Assembly (NCBI RefSeq): GCF_913053745.1
Contig: NZ_CAJXGF010000033.1
Span: 1 to 34,349 of the forward strand
Source of the DNA: an uncultured Nitratireductor sp.
Lineage (GTDB): Bacteria; Pseudomonadota; Alphaproteobacteria; Rhizobiales; Rhizobiaceae
DNA length: 34,349 nt
Reading direction: 5' to 3'
This document shows, in pieces, positions 25,597 to 33,484 of the stretch. The notes beneath the pieces were generated by a model that did not search any database, was not told the DNA's origin, and saw only the letters and a list, made by a program, of their open reading frames with translations. The translations under genes and the position numbers were made by a program. Within the stretch, counting starts at the first letter, position 1, and the number at the start of each line of letters is the position of its first letter.

Positions 25597-27249
25597 TTAG
25601 AACAGGGCCGCGGTCTTCTGCAGCGTTATCCATACGCCCCACAAGATGGGAATGCCGACGATAGCCCAGGCCAGAAGCGCCTTACCGTCGAATCCGCCTT
25701 TGCCGATTCCGAAGGAACCGGTCGGGCCGGAATCGGCGGCTGCCGACTTTGCTTGAAGTTTGGCGACCTCCTCGTCCGACATGTACCACTTGTCCGAAAG
25801 CGGCTTGACCAGCATGTTGCAGATCAGGCCGAGCAACAGCATGCCGGCGAGGATGTACATGGTGAAGTCGTAGACCTGCTCGCGCGGAATGCCCGCATTG
25901 AGCTGAGCTTCGCGAATGTAATTCACCACGACCGGTCCGATGATACCTGCCGTGGCCCAGGCCGTCAGCAGCCGGCCGTGAATGGCGCCGACAAACTGCG
26001 TGCCGAAGATATCGGCAAGATAGGCCGGCACTGTGGCAAAGCCGCCGCCATACATGGACAGAATGATGCCGAACATCAGGACGAAGAGCACCTGGCTTCC
26101 GATATGCGCGGCCGAGGGCGCGAGCGCGTAGAGGACAATGCCGATGAGGAAGAAGGCGTAGTAGGTGTTCTTGCGGCCGATCCTGTCTGACAGGGACGCC
26201 CAGAAGAACCGACCGCCGATGTTGAACAATGACAACAGACCGGCAAAGCCCGCCGCAATCGCCGCAATGGCCGATTTCTGCGAGGCATCAAGCTGGTTGA
26301 AGGTCAATTCCGGCATTCCGAGCAACCGTCCGCCGAAGATCTCCTGCAACATGGGTGAAGCCATGCCGATCACGCCGATCCCGGCAGACACATTGAGGGT
26401 CAGAACGGCCCAGATCAGCCAGAATTGCTTGGTTTTGTGGGCGTCGCGCAGGTGGACATGGCGCGAGGTAATCATCGACTTCGCGCTCTTTTCCGGTGGC
26501 GTCCAGCCTTCCGGACGCCAGCCCGACGGTGGGATACGGTAGCCGAAGGCGCCCCCCATCATGAATACGAAATAGATTGCGGCCATAACCAGAAATGTCT
26601 GCCAGACGCCAACAGAATCGGCGGTCTTGAACGTGTTCATCAGCATGTCGGCCAGCGGCGCTCCTATCATCGCACCACCCCCAAAGCCCATAATGGCCAT
26701 GCCGGTTGCCATGCCGCGGCGGTCCGGGAACCATTTGATGAGCGTGGAGACCGGCGAGATATAGCCGAGCCCGAGGCCGATACCACCAATCACGCCGGCA
26801 CCGAGCCACATCAACCAAAGTTGGTGGAGCATCACGCCCAACGCGGCGACGGCGATGCCACCGCACCAGCAAAAGGCGGCTACGACACCTGCCTTACGTG
26901 GACCGGCCCGCTCCAGCCAACCGCCCCAGATTGCCGCCGCCGATCCGAGTAACACGAAAAACAGCGTGTAAATCCAGCCGAGATCGGACACGCGCCAGTC
27001 GCAATTGGTGGTGAACAACGCACCGACCAGCGTCATATCCTCGCAAACCACCCTTTGCGAAATGCCGATCGCCTGGGTCAGCGGCAACCAGAAGACGCTG
27101 AAGCCGTAGGCCATGCCGATGCAAAGATGGATCGCCAGAGCCGCCGGCGGAACAAGCCACCGATTGAAGCCCGGCCGGGCGATTATTCTTTCCCTGTCAA
27201 GAATTCCCCCGGCGGGCGCGCCGGATAATGTTTCACTCGCTGCGGACAT
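25597..27249 (-). CDS. OFA-family MFS transporter (oxalate/formate antiporter-like)
   Basis: 550 residues with 12 spans plus an extra C-terminal helix. OFA traits include the long periplasmic loop after span 1 (ISQRVVCEDMTLVG), GLGLGYISPVSTLIKWFPDRRG between spans 4 and 5, and NIGGRFFWASLSDRIGRKN between spans 8 and 9. After a hydrophilic linker (about 490-520) the chain ends with LLAWAIVGIPILWGVWITLQ, like the separately encoded small subunit that accompanies some OFA carriers. Likely substrates are small carboxylates (oxalate, formate, pyruvate, lactate); the exact one is not readable. The start has AGGAGGAG about 6 nt upstream. A sigma-54 promoter with tandem activator dyads precedes it. 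Confidence 0.92.
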   Translation of the reverse strand: MSAASETLSGAPAGGILDRERIIARPGFNRWLVPPAALAIHLCIGMAYGFSVFWLPLTQAIGISQRVVCEDMTLVGALFTTNCDWRVSDLGWIYTLFFVLLGSAAAIWGGWLERAGPRKAGVVAAFCWCGGIAVAALGVMLHQLWLMWLGAGVIGGIGLGLGYISPVSTLIKWFPDRRGMATGMAIMGFGGGAMIGAPLADMLMNTFKTADSVGVWQTFLVMAAIYFVFMMGGAFGYRIPPSGWRPEGWTPPEKSAKSMITSRHVHLRDAHKTKQFWLIWAVLTLNVSAGIGVIGMASPMLQEIFGGRLLGMPELTFNQLDASQKSAIAAIAAGFAGLLSLFNIGGRFFWASLSDRIGRKNTYYAFFLIGIVLYALAPSAAHIGSQVLFVLMFGIILSMYGGGFATVPAYLADIFGTQFVGAIHGRLLTAWATAGIIGPVVVNYIREAQLNAGIPREQVYDFTMYILAGMLLLGLICNMLVKPLSDKWYMSDEEVAKLQAKSAAADSGPTGSFGIGKGGFDGKALLAWAIVGIPILWGVWITLQKTAALF

Positions 27250-27381
27250 AAGTCTCCTCCTCCCGCCGGATTTCCGGCAGCCGTCCTGCTGGTTACTTCT
27301 GTGAAAATTCCCGAACGATGCGATCCGCCGCCCTCCGCGCCGGATACAGCCGGGTCGGGTCCCGGCGATCGAAAGTGTCCT

Positions 27382-27401
27382 CCTCTTGCTCGATCAAGAG
27401 G
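27382..27401 (-). promoter_or_regulatory. Dyad spanning the predicted sigma-54 transcription start
   Basis: CCTCTTG (27382-27388) and CAAGAGG (27395-27401) are perfect inverted repeats around CTCGAT. Relative to the predicted start at 27393 they cover about -8 to +12. This could be an operator for a repressor or the first hairpin of the mRNA leader. A further dyad GCCGGA-TT-TCCGGC lies at 27265-27278, just before the ribosome-binding site. Confidence 0.4.
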
Positions 27402-27404
27402 TAA

Positions 27405-27419
27405 GCAATGGCTATGCCA
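27405..27419 (-). promoter_or_regulatory. Sigma-54 (RpoN) -24/-12 promoter of the OFA transporter gene
   Basis: Read on the minus strand the sequence is TGGCATAGCCATTGC, matching the TGGCAY-N5-TTGC consensus with GG and GC exactly 10 bp apart. The predicted start is 27393, giving a leader of about 144 nt. The adjacent regulator carries the GAFTGA sigma-54 contact motif, and two dyads lie upstream at -86 and -108. No convincing IHF site is seen between them. Confidence 0.82.
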
Positions 27420-27471
27420 AACAGCAGGCAGCAACGATTTCAATGGTTTGCTGATCGATAAACTGGCTCGA

Positions 27472-27486
27472 TGGACATTTTGTCCA
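27472..27486. promoter_or_regulatory. Upstream activator site 1 (perfect 15-bp dyad)
   Basis: TGGACATTTTGTCCA is a perfect dyad of TGGACA and TGTCCA with a 3-bp spacer, centred 86 bp upstream of the predicted sigma-54 start. It is the promoter-proximal of two near-identical sites and is most simply the binding site of the NtrC-type regulator encoded at 29524-30924. Confidence 0.8.
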
Positions 27487-27493
27487 AGGCGAT

Positions 27494-27508
27494 CGGACAT
27501 TTTGTCCG
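27494..27508. promoter_or_regulatory. Upstream activator site 2 (perfect 15-bp dyad)
   Basis: CGGACATTTTGTCCG differs from site 1 only in the outermost base pair, changed on both sides so that symmetry is kept. The centres are 22 bp apart, about two helical turns, which puts two regulator dimers on one face of the DNA. It ends 4 bp before the sensor kinase stop codon. Confidence 0.8.
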
Positions 27509-27512
27509 AAGC

Positions 27513-29531
27513 TTAGCGCGCCTCGGGCAGCCAGATCGTGAAGCACGTGCCTCTACCTGGTTCGCTCTCCGCCGAGATCTTGCCGCCTTGCCGGCTGACC
27601 AATGTCTGGCTGATCGAAAGGCCGAGACCGGTCCCTTCCTGGCGCTTTGTCGTGAAGAAGGGATCGAACACTTTGTCGAGCATTTCATGTGTCATACCGA
27701 TGCCGGTGTCCGAGATCTCGATCACCAATCCGGTATCGCCATCGACATCCTGATCGCGGCTGGAAAGGGACAACGTGCCCCCGTCCGGCATCGCATGAAT
27801 CGCATTCACGATCAGGTTTACGAGAACCTGCTGCAACTCCGTTCTGTTCATCAGCACGAGACGGGTCGCACAGTCATCACGCCGAACTTCGATCTCCGCC
27901 TTGTTGAGGAGATGCTGGACGAGCGGTAGCGTGTCTGAGATCACATCGGCCGGCGTGTGGCGCTCCAGAAAGCCCGCATATTCCTCCGGCTTGGCGAACT
28001 GAAGCAGCTTGGTGACGATCTGACTGATGCGGTGAATCTGCTCGTCCAGCAGCCGAAACTCCGTTCGCGCCTCACGCGCGTGTTCGCCCATTATCTGGCG
28101 CACCACTTCGAGATTGCCCTGCATTACGGCAATCGGATTGTTGATCTCGTGCGCCACGCCGGCAGTGATTTCGCCGATGGCAGCAAGCTTTTCGGACATG
28201 ATCAATTGCCGGGTGGTGGCTTCCAGTTGCCGGTTGGCAAGCCGCAATTCGCGTGTGCGCTCTTCTACCCGCGCATTCAAGGCTTCGTTCCACGCACGCA
28301 ACTGTTTGTCGCGCTCCTGCAACTGCTCGAGAAGCAGATCCAGATGCTGGGCCACGCGGCCGATCTCGTCGTCGACACCGCGAATGCCGGTCCGCGCGCC
28401 CAGATCGCCGCCCTCCACCTTTGAGATCGTGCCGGCCATGCGCTCCAGCGGCTTGAAGATTGATCGGGCCCAGCGCAGAAACAACGGTACGCTCAAGGCA
28501 GTGATTGCGAGAAACGCGACCGCGATCATCGCCAGCGTCGTGTATTTCGCTTCGGTGAACGGCGCTTCAAGGAAGCCGACATAAAGCATGCCGACGCGCT
28601 TGCCGTAACTGTCGGTGATCGGCTCGTAGGCGGAGATGTACCAGTCGTTGACGACGAAAGCGCTATCGAGCCACACACGCCCTTCGCCGAGAACTGCGGA
28701 ACGCACGATGCTCGAAACCCTTGTGCCGAGTGCCCTGCGCCCCTCGAAAAGCCGCACATTGGTGCTGATACGTACATCGTCGAGAAAGAGCGTCGCGGTT
28801 CCCTGGCTACCTTCCGGCAGGCTCGCCTCGCGATAAACCAGATCGTTGATCGTATCGATGAAAACGAGATTTCGGTTGAGAAGATTGCCGCCGACAAGCG
28901 CGGCCGCGCGACCGTCGGCCAGACGAACCGGCGTTGCCGAATGCACGACCATGCCGCGTGTTTCAGCGGCGCGCTTGGTGGGCACCGCGTTGGCCGTCGG
29001 CACCAGATCGAGCCGCGCCCGATCGGCGAGAGCCGGTGCAATCGCAGCAAGTTCCTGATCGGAGAAAATGTCGATGCCCGTGGCCGCCTCTCCAGAAAAC
29101 GCGGTATCGATGATGGGCCAATCGAACCTTGGAGCGCCGGCAAGCCGCGGGGCGGACGTCACGACCGTCCCGCCCTGGGGAACCAGATAAAGAAAATCGA
29201 GATCGAGTGCGCGGCGCTTCTCCTCCAGAAGCGTTCCGAGACCCTCGCCTCCGGCTTCGACCGTATCGCGAAAACGGGCCGACCCTCCCAGAGCCGTCAC
29301 GCGTTCACCGGTGTTCTCGAGCAACCGCGTAAAATATTGATGCGCGATTGTCAGGTCGCCATTGACCTTGGAGATAAGCGCGGCATCGAATTTCGCGTTC
29401 CACCGATAAACGGCCATACCCAGCAGCAGCGGCAAGATAACCAGCGTCGGCAGAAGCGCGATCACCAGTAGGCGGAAGCGAACCGAGCGCCCCTGGCTCT
29501 TGCGCTGCCCGGGCTCTAATCGATCAGACAT
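27513..29531 (-). CDS. Cache-domain sensor histidine kinase paired with the NtrC-type regulator
   Basis: 672 residues from ATG 29531, which overlaps the regulator stop by 8 bp; the longer frame to 29672 is antisense-like and rejected. Order: first membrane helix (about 20-42), a large periplasmic cache-type sensor (about 45-340; ends near YGKRVGMLYVGFLEAPF), second helix (AMIAVAFLAITALSVPLFL), HAMP (LERMAGTISKVEGGDLGART), a coiled-coil (NEALNARVEERTRELRLANR), HisKA with H461 (AGVAHEINNP), and the ATPase domain with N box LVNLIVNAIHAMP, G1 ISDTGIGM and G2 GTGLGLSIS. The layout is DctB-like. It should phosphorylate the regulator encoded just before it. The ligand is unknown; the neighbouring carrier suggests a small carboxylate. 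Confidence 0.94.
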   Translation of the reverse strand: MSDRLEPGQRKSQGRSVRFRLLVIALLPTLVILPLLLGMAVYRWNAKFDAALISKVNGDLTIAHQYFTRLLENTGERVTALGGSARFRDTVEAGGEGLGTLLEEKRRALDLDFLYLVPQGGTVVTSAPRLAGAPRFDWPIIDTAFSGEAATGIDIFSDQELAAIAPALADRARLDLVPTANAVPTKRAAETRGMVVHSATPVRLADGRAAALVGGNLLNRNLVFIDTINDLVYREASLPEGSQGTATLFLDDVRISTNVRLFEGRRALGTRVSSIVRSAVLGEGRVWLDSAFVVNDWYISAYEPITDSYGKRVGMLYVGFLEAPFTEAKYTTLAMIAVAFLAITALSVPLFLRWARSIFKPLERMAGTISKVEGGDLGARTGIRGVDDEIGRVAQHLDLLLEQLQERDKQLRAWNEALNARVEERTRELRLANRQLEATTRQLIMSEKLAAIGEITAGVAHEINNPIAVMQGNLEVVRQIMGEHAREARTEFRLLDEQIHRISQIVTKLLQFAKPEEYAGFLERHTPADVISDTLPLVQHLLNKAEIEVRRDDCATRLVLMNRTELQQVLVNLIVNAIHAMPDGGTLSLSSRDQDVDGDTGLVIEISDTGIGMTHEMLDKVFDPFFTTKRQEGTGLGLSISQTLVSRQGGKISAESEPGRGTCFTIWLPEAR

Positions 29532-30924
29532 TCCAGGCCGCGCATTTGCGGTCGATGGTCTTGCGGGAGATTCCGAGCTGGCGCGCGGCGGCCTCGCGGT
29601 CGCCGCCCACGCGGCCAAGCACAGCGAGGATGTGCCGGCGTTCGATGTCGGCAAGGCTTTCGCCCCCAACACCGGTTTCGGCCATCAAAGGGCCTCCACC
29701 GCCGAAATCGTCGGGAAAACGACCGAGAATGAGGGTGCGTTCGATCAGATTGCGCAATTCCCGTACGTTTCCCGGCCAGGAATAAGTAGCCAGCGCGGCG
29801 CGCGCATCCGTGCCGATGCGCACATCGGGTGTGCCCAACTGCTGCGACAGCTTCGTCATGAACAGATCGGCAAGCTCCTGAACGTCATCGCCACGATCCT
29901 TCAGCGGCGGCAGGTGAATCTGCATCACATTGATGCGGAAGAAGAGATCGGCGCGAAAATGTCCGGCCTCCACCAGTTTCTCAAGTTCCGCATTGGTGGC
30001 GAACACGAAGCGCAGATCGACCGGAATTTCGCGCTCCGAACCCACAGGCCTGATCCGGCGGTCCTCGAGCACCCGCAAGAGCTTGCTTTGCGTCGCGAGC
30101 GGCAACTCCCCGATCTCGTCCAAAAACAACGTGCCGCCCTGCGCGTGCATGAAGAGACCCTCACGGCCCGCTTCCGCGCCGGTAAAGGCACCCTTGAGAT
30201 GACCGAACAGCTCCGTTTCGATCATGTCCGGCGGGATGGCTGCGCAATTGACGGGGACAAACGGTTTGTCCGAACGGTCCGAAAGCGAGTGAAGCGAACG
30301 CGCGGCCACCTCCTTCCCGGTTCCCGATTGGCCAGTCAGCAGAACGGAAGTCGGCAGCGGCGCAACACGCGCAATGGCATCGCGCACGTCGCTGATGGCC
30401 CTGGAACGGCCGATCAGTTTGTCGCGCAGAAGCACATGGTCCGAGGTCGATTTGAGTTCATAGCGCAGAACGTAGTTTTCGCGCTGGAGGCGCATCTGAT
30501 CGAGGCACCGCGCCACGGCATTGAGAAGCTGGTTGGAGCGGAACGGCTTGAGGATGAAATCCACCGCACCGGCGCGCAGCGCCTGTATAGCGGTTTCAAG
30601 GTCCGCATAGGCGGTCATCAGGATTGCATTGGAGAAAAATCCGATGGCGCGTTGCTGGGCGAGCCAGTCGACGCCATTCCTGCCCGGCATGATGTTGTCG
30701 AGAATCACCACATCATAATGGTTGGCGTCGAGCTTCCGTGAAGCTTCTTCCGTATCGGCGGCTTCATCGAGACGCTTGCAACGCGGACCAAGCGTGCGCA
30801 AAAGAAAGTTTCGCATGCCCGGCTCGTCGTCGATCACGAGTATGGAGGCCTGGGCCAGCCACGGACCGAATTCGGGGTCGGCAGCCATGTTCCGCTGCGC
30901 CTTCGCTGCCTGTCCGTTTGCCAT
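29524..30924 (-). CDS. NtrC-family sigma-54-dependent response regulator
   Basis: 466 residues from ATG 30924, preceded by GGAGGAGAACGGGAGGAC. Receiver domain at about 27-140 with phosphoacceptor D76 (VVILDNIMPG) and KPF near 126-128. The AAA+ domain has Walker A TGQSGTGKE (197-205), the sigma-54 contact GAFTGA (245-250), Walker B TLFLDEIGELP, and SWPGNVRELRN. The C-terminal Fis-type helix-turn-helix is DREAAARQLGISRKTIDRK. It activates RpoN-dependent promoters by ATP hydrolysis. The gene overlaps its kinase gene by 8 bp. The likely target is the promoter at 27405-27419 through dyads 27472-27508. Confidence 0.96.
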   Translation of the reverse strand: MANGQAAKAQRNMAADPEFGPWLAQASILVIDDEPGMRNFLLRTLGPRCKRLDEAADTEEASRKLDANHYDVVILDNIMPGRNGVDWLAQQRAIGFFSNAILMTAYADLETAIQALRAGAVDFILKPFRSNQLLNAVARCLDQMRLQRENYVLRYELKSTSDHVLLRDKLIGRSRAISDVRDAIARVAPLPTSVLLTGQSGTGKEVAARSLHSLSDRSDKPFVPVNCAAIPPDMIETELFGHLKGAFTGAEAGREGLFMHAQGGTLFLDEIGELPLATQSKLLRVLEDRRIRPVGSEREIPVDLRFVFATNAELEKLVEAGHFRADLFFRINVMQIHLPPLKDRGDDVQELADLFMTKLSQQLGTPDVRIGTDARAALATYSWPGNVRELRNLIERTLILGRFPDDFGGGGPLMAETGVGGESLADIERRHILAVLGRVGGDREAAARQLGISRKTIDRKCAAWNV

Positions 30925-30995
30925 GTCCTCCCGTTCTCCTCCCATGCTTTGCGGCATGATTAGCCAAGCCCCGCAGGAAAGCAAATATGCACCTG

Positions 30996-32078
30996 CTACT
31001 CTCCGCCGCCCGCCTGGAAGGATTTGCGCCATTGATCCAGGAAGGCCTTACGTTTGGCTTGATCCAGTCCGACCAGCAGCGCGGGAGAAAGGGCGATGGG
31101 ACGGAAGGCGGCCTCCTCGGCGGACGGGCCGGCGCCGGTATCGATGCGGTTCAGCATTTCCGGGCCGTTGAGCGATGAAAACAGGCGCGACGGCCCCGAC
31201 AACAACCGCTGTCCGGTATCGCTCAGAGCCAAAGCGATCAGGGCGTTTGCCGCCCGTTTGTTGCGCGCGTGACGCGAAACCAGGGCGGCCCGCGAAAGAG
31301 CGAGCGTGTAATCGGACGGAAAAATGATGCCGATACGCGGATCCTCTTCCTGCCGCGCAAGCGCATAAGAACCCAGAACGTTGTAGCCCAGGACCAGTCG
31401 GCCGGTGCGGACGCCCTCGATCACATCGGAACTGCAGCAGAACAGTTGCGCCCGGTTCTGCCCCAGGCTTTCCAGCAGCCGGCCCCAGGTGGAAGCCTGC
31501 GCCGCGTCCTCGAAGGCGAAGATATAGCCGACGCCCGAGCTTTCGATATCATATGTTCCGATGCGGCCGCGAAAGCGTTCGGTCTGACGCAGAAGGTCGA
31601 CCAGTTCGAAACGGTTGCGTGGCACTTCCTCGGGTTTCAAGCCCTCCCGATCATAAACGATAACGGCCGGCTCGAAGGTGAGTCCGACCAGTTCATTGCG
31701 CCAGGCCGCCCAGTCCGGCAAATCCGCTGGCAGGTTGAAGCGAAACGGTTCCGAGCAGCCGTCATTAACGAGGCGAACCTGTTCTGGAATTGCGGATGAA
31801 ATCACAGCGTCCGCGAAAAAATCTCCGGCCTCGCAGGCTTCCGCCACCGCCGCATAGAGATCCAGGCTGGTCATCTGGCGATAAACGACCGCAGTGGTGG
31901 GATTGGCATGCTGAAACTCACGGATGAGCGGCTCGATGAAGATGAGATCGGTCACACTGCCGATAACGAGTGTTTCGGACTTGTCGCCGAGTGCCTCGAA
32001 CATCGTATCTTCCGCCATGGGGCGCCCTGGCAATAAAAGCGTTATGATTACCGAAAGGCCTATGGCTAAGCGTCTCAT
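30996..32078 (-). CDS. Periplasmic solute-binding protein co-encoded with two-component sensors
   Basis: 360 residues. A signal peptide is clear (RRLAIGLSVIITLLLPG, cleavage probably after PMA near residue 22). The mature part resembles iron/PgtC-type extracellular solute-binding proteins (LVIGSVTDLIFIEPLIREFQ, TTAVVYRQMTSLDLY, VLGYNVLGSYALA). No ABC or TRAP permease lies beside it. Its ATG overlaps the stop of the TctE-like kinase gene by ATGA, and it ends 71 bp before the NtrC-type regulator gene with no clear terminator between. It is therefore more likely a sensory receptor for a kinase than a transport component; this is inference. The ligand is unknown. Confidence 0.85.
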   Translation of the reverse strand: MRRLAIGLSVIITLLLPGRPMAEDTMFEALGDKSETLVIGSVTDLIFIEPLIREFQHANPTTAVVYRQMTSLDLYAAVAEACEAGDFFADAVISSAIPEQVRLVNDGCSEPFRFNLPADLPDWAAWRNELVGLTFEPAVIVYDREGLKPEEVPRNRFELVDLLRQTERFRGRIGTYDIESSGVGYIFAFEDAAQASTWGRLLESLGQNRAQLFCCSSDVIEGVRTGRLVLGYNVLGSYALARQEEDPRIGIIFPSDYTLALSRAALVSRHARNKRAANALIALALSDTGQRLLSGPSRLFSSLNGPEMLNRIDTGAGPSAEEAAFRPIALSPALLVGLDQAKRKAFLDQWRKSFQAGGGE

Positions 32079-33484
32079 AAGTATGCGTTTCCCTCTGTCG
32101 CGAGCGGCAGGTCCAGGCTGATGGTGAACGTGCCTTTTTGAGGTTCGAGCACAATCCGGCCATTGTGAAACTCCGCAACCTCTCGCACGATCGCCAATCC
32201 CAACCCCGCGCTTTCCGGTTTGTTGGGATTGATTGCAAAACGTTTTCCGACCTCGGCAGGGTCGCTGGCCGGCAATCCGTCGCCGCGATCGGTGACGGCG
32301 ATGCGCGCTCGCCCTCCCGTCGAGGAGATGGTGACTGCCACGGGCGGTTTTCCGTGCGCGTGGGCATTGTTCAGCAGATTCTTCACCGCCTCTCCCAGGC
32401 TGAACGCATCACCCTGCACCATGACCGGCTCCTCTGGCAGATCGAGCTGGATGCGCAGTTTTCGCCCGCCGGAAAGTTGAACGAAATCACGCTCCGCGCC
32501 GACGGCGATGCGCCGCAGATCCAACGGCTCGAGCGGCGCGGTATCGGCACGATGCGTGACCAGCGCGTGGCTCAGAAGCTGGTCCGTCAGGCGGTTCAGA
32601 CCGATGGCGCGACTACGAATGCGCCGATGGAGCGCTTTCAATCGTTGCGGGTCGTCTTCATCCAGCGCCAATTCACTATGCGCTCTGAGCGCTGTGATAG
32701 AGGTTCGTATCTGATGTGCCGAATCGGCAACGTAGTCCTGCATTGCGCGCACACGCCGATCGAGCCGGCCCATGAAACGGTTGATGGAGGCCACCAGTGC
32801 CGATACTTCGTCCGGCGCATGCATGGAAAAGGGGGATAGGTCGAGCGGGTCGCGCTCCAGGATTGCCGTCTGAATGCGTTCCAATGGGCGCATGGCGTAG
32901 CGCATCGCCAGAAGCGCCAGAACGAGGATGGCAAATCCCGCGCCCGCGATCACGGCAACCGACTGCGTGGCCATGCTGCGGGCCAACTGCTCCCGGCTGC
33001 CGGTGGTATGCGCCACGACAATATAGATGTCGCCGCTCACCGCGCGCTCGGCGAGACGCCTCAGCATGGCGTGGGCACGCACCCTTTCACCGCCGAAATC
33101 GACCTCGTAGGTGAAACCGCCCTCTGGAATATCATCGGCCTTGGGCAGCGGAAAATCATCATCGCCCGTCAGCGTCGTCCCGTCGGGCTGGGTCACGCGA
33201 TAAAAGATACGTTCGTCCTTGGCGAGCGATAAGAGCTCGAACGCCGAAACGGGAATGTCGACGCGCACATCGCCCTCGATGACGAATATGCGTTCCGCGA
33301 TCTGCAGAGCCGCCCCCTGCAGCAAACGGTCGAAGGCCTCGTTTGCCGCCTGCCGGCCATAACCGTAGGCAGCATAGATGGTGGCGGCTACCGCAAGCCC
33401 CAGTACAAGCGTCAGCGAAATGGTCAGGCGATAGGCGATCGACAGACTGCGGCCGGGCGTAGCCTCCCGTCTCGGATTCGTCAT
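32075..33484 (-). CDS. TctE-like sensor histidine kinase (2CSK_N domain)
   Basis: 469 residues. The first membrane helix is at about 18-38, then a periplasmic domain with FDRLLQGAALQIAERI and FYRVTQPDGTTLTGDDDF, typical of the two-component sensor kinase N-terminal domain found in TctE. The second helix is at about 175-197, followed by a HAMP linker and HisKA with H257 (ADSAHQIRTSI, where the usual HQLRTP Pro is Ser). The ATPase domain has VKNLLNNAHAHG, VTDRGDGLP and AGLGLAIVRE. Both ends overlap neighbours by ATGA, so regulator, kinase and binding protein are translationally coupled. Confidence 0.94.
   Translation of the reverse strand: MTNPRREATPGRSLSIAYRLTISLTLVLGLAVAATIYAAYGYGRQAANEAFDRLLQGAALQIAERIFVIEGDVRVDIPVSAFELLSLAKDERIFYRVTQPDGTTLTGDDDFPLPKADDIPEGGFTYEVDFGGERVRAHAMLRRLAERAVSGDIYIVVAHTTGSREQLARSMATQSVAVIAGAGFAILVLALLAMRYAMRPLERIQTAILERDPLDLSPFSMHAPDEVSALVASINRFMGRLDRRVRAMQDYVADSAHQIRTSITALRAHSELALDEDDPQRLKALHRRIRSRAIGLNRLTDQLLSHALVTHRADTAPLEPLDLRRIAVGAERDFVQLSGGRKLRIQLDLPEEPVMVQGDAFSLGEAVKNLLNNAHAHGKPPVAVTISSTGGRARIAVTDRGDGLPASDPAEVGKRFAINPNKPESAGLGLAIVREVAEFHNGRIVLEPQKGTFTISLDLPLATEGNAYL

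Noticed and set aside
30943-30995. Terminator between the binding protein gene and the NtrC-type regulator gene
   Set aside because: Only weak 5-bp stems (CATGC/GCATG and GCAGG/CCTGC) without a U-tract are present, so read-through remains possible.
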